A stretch of DNA of 45,547 nucleotides from Lachnospiraceae bacterium (GTDB lineage: Bacteria; Bacillota; Clostridia; Lachnospirales; Lachnospiraceae). The stretch lies in the NCBI GenBank assembly GCA_017479935.1, contig JAFVBO010000059.1, positions 1-45,547 on the forward strand, in the 5' to 3' direction. Shown here piece by piece: positions 14,412 through 21,182 of this stretch; the stretch's first letter is position 1, and the number at the start of each line of letters is the position of its first letter. A program made the translations under genes and the position numbers. Below the pieces are notes generated by a model, which did not search any database, was not told the DNA's origin, and saw nothing but the letters and a program-made list of their open reading frames with translations.

Positions 14412-15629
14412 TTACAGGGCATTATCCCCGTCCGGAAGCAAACTCATATTTACGGGCACCGGATAGTTCGTAATCATCAAATGCTGCGTATGACGATCAT
14501 TCCGGCTCATAAAGCTCACAAAATATTTCGTGTCAAAGCGGTAGACGTATAAGGGACGTCCGCTCGCGGTGAGGATCCCCTCCGGGTACAGGTCCCTGAT
14601 GAAATCTGTGTTTTTGATGACCAGCATGAAGTAGCTTTGGCAGGCTTCTTTTAAATAGGAGGCGAGGCGGATGTGATCCTCCTTGGCAAACTCGTTGCCA
14701 TCGTAAGATGCAAATTCCGTGTCATACGGGGGATCTAAGAAGAGAAAATCCTCGTAATCGGGCGTACATTCCGCGACAAAATCCTCAAAATCCATTTCCG
14801 TTATGATGGTACGGGAAAGCTGATCCAGAAAATCCGGGCTTTTCAGTGCTTCGATCTTCCCGGTCAGAACTTTTTTGTTATAGCTTATGCCTCCATAAGG
14901 GACGTTAAATTCACCGTTCCGGTTGTAGCGGAACATGGAGGAGTAGCAGTATTCCCGCAGAAAATAATACAGGGCAAACCATTCACCATCCTCGATCTGT
15001 AGGCCATTTCGCTGGTTGTAGCGATGACGCAGAAGAAGATAGAGGGCGTTTTTGAGGCATCCTTCCAGATTTGCCAGGAGGTCTTCCTCCGGCAAAACTC
15101 CCTTGGTCTCCTCCAGTTTTTTCATGCGCGGAAACTTGTTTTGAAAACTTTTTTCCGCGAAGTCCCAGAACAGAGGATCCGCCAGGTAGGAGGGCCGCTC
15201 GGACAAAAGCTCCGGGAACAAGCTGTGGCGGATTGCAGAGAGGACCATTCGCACCGGATAGTACAGGTCTTCCTCGGGTGCGGAGGGGGCCTTGCTGTGC
15301 TGATACAAAGACAGGAACTCTTCCCGGTAGCGCTCGGCGATGCGGCTTATGTATTGCCAGTCTGCATCAATTGTACTTAGAGGGTCAAAAAAACGAGCAT
15401 CCGCATGAGCTGCCATGCGATAGATCCCCATGAGTTCGGCGGATTTATCGTTGATGAAATATTTGTCGGCATCCACGGCCAGGTAGACGGATCCGGCACC
15501 CACAAAAGGTTCGTAATAATACCGGGCTTTCTCCGGCAACGCCGGCAGGATGAATTTGAGCTCCTTCTCTTTTCCACCAGGGTATTTCAGCAGGGGAGGG
15601 AGCGGAGTGGGTTTGGCTTTCAGGGTCAT
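14412..15629 (-). CDS. D12-class DNA N6-adenine methyltransferase, long form
   Basis: The 405-aa enzyme has the alpha-class order of the Dam/D12 family (PF02086): KYPGGK (15-20) and EPFVGAGSV (40-48) bind SAM, and DPPYDTEF (299-306) is the catalytic motif IV. Dam enzymes are usually about 270 aa; the extra length lies between these motifs (roughly 90-260), where the target-recognition region sits. No restriction endonuclease gene is adjacent, so this looks like a solitary methylase. It may methylate GATC or another site; specificity cannot be read from sequence. It begins 12 bp after the stop of the PAP2-like gene and has a GGGGA site. The stop lies 64 bp from the DtxR-type start, so cotranscription is likely. 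Confidence 0.82.
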   Translation of the reverse strand: MTLKAKPTPLPPLLKYPGGKEKELKFILPALPEKARYYYEPFVGAGSVYLAVDADKYFINDKSAELMGIYRMAAHADARFFDPLSTIDADWQYISRIAERYREEFLSLYQHSKAPSAPEEDLYYPVRMVLSAIRHSLFPELLSERPSYLADPLFWDFAEKSFQNKFPRMKKLEETKGVLPEEDLLANLEGCLKNALYLLLRHRYNQRNGLQIEDGEWFALYYFLREYCYSSMFRYNRNGEFNVPYGGISYNKKVLTGKIEALKSPDFLDQLSRTIITEMDFEDFVAECTPDYEDFLFLDPPYDTEFASYDGNEFAKEDHIRLASYLKEACQSYFMLVIKNTDFIRDLYPEGILTASGRPLYVYRFDTKYFVSFMSRNDRHTQHLMITNYPVPVNMSLLPDGDNAL

Positions 15630-15641
15630 GGGCTGTCCCCT

Positions 15642-16088
15642 TTACATGCAGTAGATCAGAGCGGTCACAAAGCCGAGCAAAAATCCGGCGGCTACCTGAA
15701 GCGGGGTGTGTCCCACCAGCTCCTTCAGCTTTTCATCCGTGAGCATCTCCTCCGGATGTTCAGCCACGAAAATGTCCATCAGTTCATTGATGACCTCGGA
15801 TTGCTTGCCGGTGACGCGCCGAACCCCCATGGCATCGTGCATGACGATGATGGCCAGGATGGCGCTGATTGCGAATTCAAACGAGCCGAAACCATAGATC
15901 ATGCCCGCGCTGACTGCGATGGCCGTCACGGTGGCGGAGTGGGCGCTGGGCATGCCGCCGTCGCCCACCAGGCGCTCTGCGTTAAAGCTGCGGTTCATGA
16001 TGGTGTAGATGATGGTTTTTAGCGCCTGGGCAGCAGCCCAGCCGAGGATTCCGGCGATGAGAATACGGTTTTGCAGTAATGCAACCAT
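15642..16088 (-). CDS. Divergent PAP2 family membrane protein (DUF212)
   Basis: The 148-aa protein contains GDGGMPSAHSA (42-52), DAMGVRR and GHTPLQVAAGFLLG, the hallmarks of PF02681 (YuiD-like, divergent PAP2/acid phosphatase-VanZ relatives). It has three to four membrane segments (about 5-25, 55-85 and 127-147). Canonical PAP2 phosphatases act on lipid phosphates; whether this divergent family is catalytic is unknown. AGAAGGGA precedes the ATG at 16088, and a promoter lies at 16150-16122. It is the first gene of the minus-strand cluster with the methylase and the DtxR-type repressor, an odd combination with no obvious shared role. Confidence 0.83.
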   Translation of the reverse strand: MVALLQNRILIAGILGWAAAQALKTIIYTIMNRSFNAERLVGDGGMPSAHSATVTAIAVSAGMIYGFGSFEFAISAILAIIVMHDAMGVRRVTGKQSEVINELMDIFVAEHPEEMLTDEKLKELVGHTPLQVAAGFLLGFVTALIYCM

Positions 16089-16121
16089 GTAAATGATTCC
16101 CTTCTTGACTTTATTCGTTCT

Positions 16122-16150
16122 ATTCTACCAAATGAATGAGGATCTGACCA
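16122..16150 (-). promoter_or_regulatory. Promoter of the PAP2-methylase-DtxR cluster
   Basis: On the minus strand: TGGTCA (16150-16145), 17-nt spacer, TAGAAT (16127-16122), about 35 nt before the first ATG. Confidence 0.6.
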
Positions 16151-16218
16151 GAGATAAAAATTCAATTTAGTAACTATACCGCAGGCGGATATCCTGGTCT
16201 TGTTGCGTTAAGTTGCTT

Positions 16219-17205
16219 TTATAATCCTTCATAGGGCGCATCCATGGGGATTGTGAGCCCTAAATCCGGGAAGGAGAGCGGTTCGTCTTCGGCGGCCGCA
16301 TACCAGATGCTGACACTGGCGGGGTCCCCTTCTTCCGTCACGTAATAGTGCTGCAGGGTGGCTTTGACGCTGCCTAAGATGGCATCGATCAGTTGGACCC
16401 GATCATAGACCACAAAGCCCTGCACCTGGTTCTCCGGGATGCCGGTGTACAGGGAGCTGGTTTTCGCAAAGAGGACGGTGGCGCCGCCTTTGCCGGTGAC
16501 GATGGGGCTGGCAAGATCCAGGTTCCAGTTAGTCAGCTCCGCCATTTTGACAATGATTGCCTCGGCGGTTACGTCGCCTTCGATGAAGACGGGCAGCTCG
16601 CGGAAATAGCACTCGCTTCCTATATAAAGGGTAGCGTTGGCATCCTCAGCCGCGACCGTGGGCAGGGCGAAGAGTTCCTCTTCTGCGGGGCCTTCGGTTT
16701 CCGGGGCATCAGAAAGGGTTTCGCCTTCTACCGCATGTGCGATGGTTTCGCCTGCATGGGCAGACTCACCTTCGATAGCTTCTGCCGTCCCGGTAGCGGT
16801 CTCACTTTCCAGACTTTCTTCCGTGTGGGATGCAGGGCTCTCACTTGCGAGGGTCTCTTCCACCTCTACGGCGGTGCTTTCGCTGGCGATTGTTTCAGGA
16901 GCTGCGGTTTCACCTGCGGGTGCTTCCGATGCCGGAACGGTTTCAGGCACCTGCGGATCTGCCGACGTTTCCGCCTGGGTTGTTTCGGCGGGAGCCACTG
17001 CCTGCAAGGACGGGGCCTCTGAAGCTGCAGCGTTAGAAGAATCTGCCTGGATGTCTTCTACACCTCCGGCCAGTGTCACGGGCGACTCTGCGGAACTTCC
17101 GGGTGTGCCGGAACCGCCGCAGGCGGCCATGCCGAGAAGTAGAGATATGGATAACAAAAGGACAGCGCCTTTTTTCAGGCGGGATGCCAGAGTGGTCATG
17201 TGCAT
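16219..17205 (-). CDS. Lipoprotein with Ser/Thr/Glu-rich linker, possible GerMN-like C-terminus
   Basis: The 328-aa protein starts at 17205, nine bases behind AGGAGG. A Lys-containing start, hydrophobic 14-25 and lipobox MAAC with C29 mark a lipoprotein. Residues about 30-185 are low complexity, rich in Ala, Glu, Ser and Thr (many SES/AET/TAE repeats), which would form an extended stalk through the wall. The folded C-terminal part (about 187-328) contains a TAEAIIVKMAELTNWNLDLASP stretch and a later helix LIDAILGSVKATLQHYY. This resembles GerMN-type domains of sporulation and germination lipoproteins, but the match is by eye. Upstream on the minus strand a weak promoter (TTGCTT-N17-TATCTT, 17346-17318) is possible. 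Exact function unknown. Confidence 0.68.
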   Translation of the reverse strand: MHMTTLASRLKKGAVLLLSISLLLGMAACGGSGTPGSSAESPVTLAGGVEDIQADSSNAAASEAPSLQAVAPAETTQAETSADPQVPETVPASEAPAGETAAPETIASESTAVEVEETLASESPASHTEESLESETATGTAEAIEGESAHAGETIAHAVEGETLSDAPETEGPAEEELFALPTVAAEDANATLYIGSECYFRELPVFIEGDVTAEAIIVKMAELTNWNLDLASPIVTGKGGATVLFAKTSSLYTGIPENQVQGFVVYDRVQLIDAILGSVKATLQHYYVTEEGDPASVSIWYAAAEDEPLSFPDLGLTIPMDAPYEGL

Positions 17206-17372
17206 GAGAGGGATCCTCCTTTTAGGTGATTGGCTTTGCCACATCTGTGGCGTTCCTTTACGTATGGGAGCAGTTGCCTGCCTATGGATGGGCGTATTGG
17301 ATTAGCGCCACTTCCCTAAGATACCAGAAACGGGGAAAAAAAGCAAGATGGGGAAGAGACGTAAGGAGGGGC

Positions 17373-17440
17373 GGATGCAATTGCATGAGCTGAAGAACAA
17401 GTTCTTCCCTCATGCCTTGCATCCTCACTCCGCTTTCATG
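17373..17440 (-). repeat. Modular hairpin element, copy B (module 1 only)
   Basis: GGATGCAA (17373-17380) pairs perfectly with TTGCATCC (17417-17424). Inside are GCATGAG/CTCATGC and an inner stem GAAGAAC/GTTCTTC (17392-17398 with 17401-17407). The sequence TCACTCCGCTTTCAT follows, as in copy A. Relative to copy A the inner stem has two changed pairs, both compensated. It lies about 40 bp upstream of the M20 promoter. Confidence 0.72.
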
Positions 17441-17479
17441 AAAAACATACAAAAACGGCCCTCCAAAATGAGCAAAAGT

Positions 17480-17508
17480 TTTACAAGACGAAACGGCAAA
17501 GATATGAT
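17480..17508 (+). promoter_or_regulatory. Promoter of the M20-argB-argC operon
   Basis: TTTACA (17480-17485), 17-nt spacer, TATGAT (17503-17508); start near 17515. Just downstream ATTCACGGATTGTGAAT (about 17522-17538) is a 6-bp-arm inverted repeat that could be an operator. No ARG box was recognised with confidence. Confidence 0.68.
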
Positions 17509-17570
17509 ATAGTCCGTATAAATATTCACGGATTGTGAATGAAGCCCTAAAGCGGCCGAAAGGACAGAAC

Positions 17571-19013
17571 ATGAACAAAGAAACCATCAGAGACAGGATT
17601 AAAAAGAGCATGGACAGCCATGAAGGCAGGCTGATCGCAGCCGCCAACGACATATGGGATCACCCGGAAGTGAATTTTCATGAAGATTATTCATCCGGAG
17701 TGCTGAAGGATCTTCTGAAAGAGGAGGGCTTTACCATCACGGAGCCCTTGGCTGATCTGCCAAACACCTTCCGGGCGGAATACGGGAGCGGGTCCCCTGT
17801 GATTGGATTTTTATGCGAATTTGATGCACTGAGCGCACTCAGTCAGAAGGCGGGATGCACGGTGAAGGATCCGCTGGAGCCGGGCAAACCGGGGCATGGC
17901 TGCGGGCACAACCTGATCGGGGTTGGCAGCGCGGCGGCGGCGATCGCGGTGAAGGAACTGATGGAAGATGGCCTGCTTGCCGGCAAGGTGGTTGTCTTTG
18001 GCTGTCCTGCCGAGGAGACCGGAAGCGCCAAAGCCTTTATGGCGAAGGAGGGCTGCTTTGACGGGCTGGATGTCGCGTTTTCCTGGCATCCCTGGGATTA
18101 CAACGGGATCTGGCCGGGCGGATCGCTCGCGAACGTAAAACTGATCTTTCGCTTCAAAGGAAGGGCTGCCCACGCGGCGGCGGCTCCGCACCTGGGCCGA
18201 AGCGCCCTGGATGCGCTGGAGCTTATGAACATAGGCGTGCAGTTTTTGCGGGAGCACATCCCGGAGGATTCCCGCATCCATTACGCGGTGACCAACGCGG
18301 GCGGGGCGTCCCCGAACGTGGTGCAGGCCTATGCGGAGGCGGTTTACCTGATCCGCTCCCCGCGAAACGATGACCTGGAGGACATCAAAAACCGCGTGAT
18401 CGACTGTGCCACGGGCGCGGCCATCATGACGGGGACGGAGAGCACCTGGGAATTTGTCAAGGGGTGCTCGGGCATGATGCCCAATACCGCCCTGGAGACG
18501 CTGCTCATGCAGACCATGGGGGAGATCGGCGTCCCGGAGTTTACAGAGGAAGAGAAGGCGTTTGCAGGGAAACTGCATGAGTCGCTGGAATCGCCGGAGA
18601 GCACCCTGGCCCAGATCAGCCGTCTGGCCGATGCGCGCACCAGAGCCAAAGTCATGCAGCACCAGGGAGAGCCGATCTACGCATTTCTGGCGCCACACAC
18701 GCCCACGGACAGCCCGATCGTGAAGGTGTCCACGGACGTGGGCGATGTGAGCCATATCACGCCGGTGGGACAGATCTGTACCTCGGCCTGGGCGGCGGAC
18801 ACGCCGGCGCATACCTGGCAGGTGGTGGCAATCGGCAAGTCGTCCATCGCGCACAAGTCCATGCTGTTTGCGTCGCGCACGCTTGCGGAGGCGGCTGCCC
18901 GCGTGATGACAGAACCGGAGCTTCTTGCCGAAGCGCGCGAAGAGTTTGAAGAGCGCGCGAAGACAGCAAATTGGGCGAGCCCGATCCCGGACGGGATCAG
19001 GCCGGTGTACTAA
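17571..19013 (+). CDS. M20-family amidohydrolase (AbgB-like)
   Basis: The 480-aa metal-dependent hydrolase removes an acyl group from an N-acyl amino acid or similar amide. HGCGHN supplies a metal His, CPAEETG carries the catalytic Glu pair, and GRAAHAAAAPHLGRSALDA marks the dimerisation-domain His. Length and sequence resemble the aminobenzoyl-glutamate hydrolase B branch rather than classical ArgE or DapE. The start at 17571 has AAAGGA; an upstream in-frame ATG (17535) has none. Only 17 bp separate its stop from argB, and argC follows, so it is the first gene of an arginine-pathway operon. This makes an N-acetyl-ornithine, N-acetyl-citrulline or salvage deacylase role worth testing, but the substrate is inferred from context only. 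Confidence 0.82.
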   Translation: MNKETIRDRIKKSMDSHEGRLIAAANDIWDHPEVNFHEDYSSGVLKDLLKEEGFTITEPLADLPNTFRAEYGSGSPVIGFLCEFDALSALSQKAGCTVKDPLEPGKPGHGCGHNLIGVGSAAAAIAVKELMEDGLLAGKVVVFGCPAEETGSAKAFMAKEGCFDGLDVAFSWHPWDYNGIWPGGSLANVKLIFRFKGRAAHAAAAPHLGRSALDALELMNIGVQFLREHIPEDSRIHYAVTNAGGASPNVVQAYAEAVYLIRSPRNDDLEDIKNRVIDCATGAAIMTGTESTWEFVKGCSGMMPNTALETLLMQTMGEIGVPEFTEEEKAFAGKLHESLESPESTLAQISRLADARTRAKVMQHQGEPIYAFLAPHTPTDSPIVKVSTDVGDVSHITPVGQICTSAWAADTPAHTWQVVAIGKSSIAHKSMLFASRTLAEAAARVMTEPELLAEAREEFEERAKTANWASPIPDGIRPVY

Positions 19014-19030
19014 AATATAGGAGAATAGAT

Positions 19031-19927
19031 ATGGAAAATAAAATGATTAGCAGAGACCAGACCTTCATCAACAAGGCCAATATCCTGATTGAGGCCCTTC
19101 CTTATATCCAGAAGCTTTGGGGGAAGACGGTTGTCATCAAATACGGCGGCAACGCCATGGTGTCGGAGGAGCTGACGCAGAAGATTTTAGAGGACGTGAC
19201 GCTGTTAAAGTACGTCGGCATGAACCCGATTCTGGTGCACGGCGGCGGCCCCGAGATCAACACCATGTTAAAGCGCGTGGGTGTGCAGAGCAGCTTCCAC
19301 AACGGCCTGCGGATCACCGACGCGGACACCATGGAGGTGGTGCAGATGGTGCTGGCCGGCAAGCTGAACAAGAACATCGCTTCGCAGATCGGAAAGCTGG
19401 GCGGCAAGGCGGTTGGCCTGTGCGGCAAGGACGCGCAGCTGATCCTGGTGAAGAAGAAAGGCCTGACTTCGGACGGCGTGGACCTGGGTTTTGTGGGAGA
19501 TATCGTTTCCGTGAACACAGGGCTCCTCGAGAGCCTTTGCCGCGACGGATACATCCCGGTCATCAGCTCCGTGGGAACCGATGAGAACGGCGCCAGCTAC
19601 AATATCAACGCGGACACGGCGGCATCCGCCATCGCCTCGGCCTTAAAGGCGGAGAAGCTGATCTTCCTGACGGACATCGATGGCGTGCGCACCAATCCGG
19701 AGGATCCGGATTCGCTCATCCCGGTTCTGACGACGAGCAAGGCGGCGGAGCGCATCGCCGACGGGACGATCACCGGCGGCATGATCCCGAAGGTGCAGTC
19801 CTGCGTGGACGCGGTCAAGAAGGGCGTTCACCGGGTGCATATCTTAAACGGCACCATCCCGCACCCCATCATTCTGGAAATCTTTACCGACCGCGGTATC
19901 GGCACCATGTTTGAAATGGGAGAATAA
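19031..19927 (+). CDS. argB: N-acetylglutamate kinase
   Basis: The 298-aa enzyme phosphorylates N-acetyl-L-glutamate, the second step of arginine synthesis, in the cytoplasm. The amino-acid-kinase fold shows KYGGNAMV (37-44), the LVHGGGPEI nucleotide loop, a substrate segment FHNGLRITDADTMEVV, and ITGGMIPKV near the C-terminus. The protein begins with about 25 residues before the first strand, including a mobile N-terminal helix typical of the arginine-inhibited hexameric type, so feedback inhibition is plausible. The ATG at 19031 has TAGGAG upstream. It is between the M20 gene (17 bp) and argC (17 bp) in one operon. Genes argJ and argD are not nearby. Confidence 0.93.
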   Translation: MENKMISRDQTFINKANILIEALPYIQKLWGKTVVIKYGGNAMVSEELTQKILEDVTLLKYVGMNPILVHGGGPEINTMLKRVGVQSSFHNGLRITDADTMEVVQMVLAGKLNKNIASQIGKLGGKAVGLCGKDAQLILVKKKGLTSDGVDLGFVGDIVSVNTGLLESLCRDGYIPVISSVGTDENGASYNINADTAASAIASALKAEKLIFLTDIDGVRTNPEDPDSLIPVLTTSKAAERIADGTITGGMIPKVQSCVDAVKKGVHRVHILNGTIPHPIILEIFTDRGIGTMFEMGE

Positions 19928-19944
19928 GAAGGAGAGTGGATAGC

Positions 19945-20886
19945 ATGACGAAGGTATATATCGATGGAAGCGAAGGCACCACAGGCCTTCGGATTTTTGA
20001 ACGGTTTCAGGGACGGGACGATATTGAGGTCCTGAAGATTGACCCGGAGAAGCGCAAAGATAAGGACGCGCGGGCGGAGATGATCAACTCCTCCGACATC
20101 ACGTTCCTGTGCCTGCCGGATGCGGCGGCCATCGAGGCGGTTTCGCTGGTGGGAAATGAGAATGTCCGGATCATTGACGCGTCGACGGCGCACCGGACGG
20201 CGGAGGGCTGGGCCTACGGGTTCCCGGAGCTTTCCAAGGCGCACCGGGAGGCGATTGTGAGCGGCAAGCGCATTGCCAATCCGGGCTGCCATGCCAGCGG
20301 CTTTATCGCCCTTACCTACCCGCTCGTGGCGGCAGGGGTTCTGCCGAAGGATGCGGCGCTGTCGTGCTTCTCGCTGACCGGCTATTCGGGCGGCGGCAAG
20401 AAGATGATCGCCCAGTATGAGGCGGAGGAGAAGGAAACGGAGCTGTTTGCTCCCCGTCCCTACGGCCTGACGCAGCAGCACAAGCATTTAAAGGAGATGA
20501 AGGCGGTGTGCGGCCTTGAAAAAAGCCCGATCTTCACCCCCATCGTGGATGACTACTATGCCGGCATGCTGGTGGGCCTGCCGCTGTTTGCGGAGTGCTT
20601 AAAGGACTTCCGCTCCCCGGAAAAGCTGGCGGCATTCTACGCGGAGTATTACGCCGGGCAGAAGATGATCCAGGTGCTTCCGCCATCTTTGCAGGCGGAG
20701 AAGAGCTTCCTGGCGGCCAACGCCTTAACCGGGAAGGATACCATGGCTATCGTGGTCACCGGAAATGAGGAGCGGATGATGGCGTACGCCTGCTTTGACA
20801 ATCTGGGCAAAGGGGCGTCCGGCGCCGCGGTCCAGTCGCTGAACCTGATGATGGGATGCGACGAAGCAAAGGGGCTTTGTCTGTAA
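19945..20886 (+). CDS. argC: N-acetyl-gamma-glutamyl-phosphate reductase, short type
   Basis: The 313-aa enzyme reduces N-acetylglutamyl phosphate with NADPH, the step after ArgB. The nucleotide loop is GSEGTTG (8-14) and the catalytic Cys is C115 in NPGCHASGF. The length and N-terminal sequence fit the type 2 (short, ArgC2) subfamily rather than the 340-aa type. The ATG at 19945 has AAGGAG ten bases upstream; a GTG at 19936 is too close to that site. It ends the M20-argB-argC operon and is followed by a strong terminator at 20931. The argB-argC order differs from the common argCJBD arrangement. Confidence 0.92.
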   Translation: MTKVYIDGSEGTTGLRIFERFQGRDDIEVLKIDPEKRKDKDARAEMINSSDITFLCLPDAAAIEAVSLVGNENVRIIDASTAHRTAEGWAYGFPELSKAHREAIVSGKRIANPGCHASGFIALTYPLVAAGVLPKDAALSCFSLTGYSGGGKKMIAQYEAEEKETELFAPRPYGLTQQHKHLKEMKAVCGLEKSPIFTPIVDDYYAGMLVGLPLFAECLKDFRSPEKLAAFYAEYYAGQKMIQVLPPSLQAEKSFLAANALTGKDTMAIVVTGNEERMMAYACFDNLGKGASGAAVQSLNLMMGCDEAKGLCL

Positions 20887-20930
20887 GAGGGAAGGGCTGT
20901 CGTACGTTCGATAGCAAAATATGTAAAAGT

Positions 20931-20982
20931 CAAAAGCTGGATTGACCGGTATAACGCGGTCAGATCCGGCTTTTGTTTTTTT
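20931..20982 (+). terminator. Terminator of the M20-argB-argC operon
   Basis: A long stem opens CAAAAGCTGGATT (from 20931) and closes ATCCGGCTTTTG (to 20975), with an inner GACCG/CGGTC stem and a few wobble pairs, followed by a T-run. A lone left arm GGCTGTCG of the palindrome family lies at about 20895. Confidence 0.8.
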
Positions 20983-20983
20983 C

Positions 20984-21002
20984 GTGACCCGTGAATAGTA
21001 AC
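20984..21002 (+). repeat. Dispersed CCGTGAATAGTAAC motif, copy 1
   Basis: GTGACCCGTGAATAGTAAC. A near-identical copy is at 31693-31711 and a shorter one (GAACCGTGAATACTAT) at 41741-41756. All three lie in intergenic DNA 100-200 bp upstream of plus-strand genes. Confidence 0.6.
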
Positions 21003-21182
21003 TTTTTTTCGGAGATGGAAACCTATGTCATTAGTACAGGACGAAAAGCAGATAACCGTTGTTTGTCATAATACGGATTTGTTCGTCCAGTTCCATTGTT
21101 TTCACGGTCAAGGCTCTGTAAACTGTAAACAGAAACGGACGAAATCAGTTTCATATCCATGTGAAGATGAGGAGTAACCATT

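Noticed and set aside
17811-18854. 347-codon minus-strand open frame across the M20 gene
   Set aside because: Arg/His-rich shadow of a well-conserved sense gene; no start signals.
21116-21132. CTGTAAACTGTAAACAG before the GH3 operon as a CcpA (cre) site
   Set aside because: It is a direct CTGTAAA repeat with partial dyad symmetry but does not fit the cre consensus spacing or central CG. It could still be an operator for another protein.
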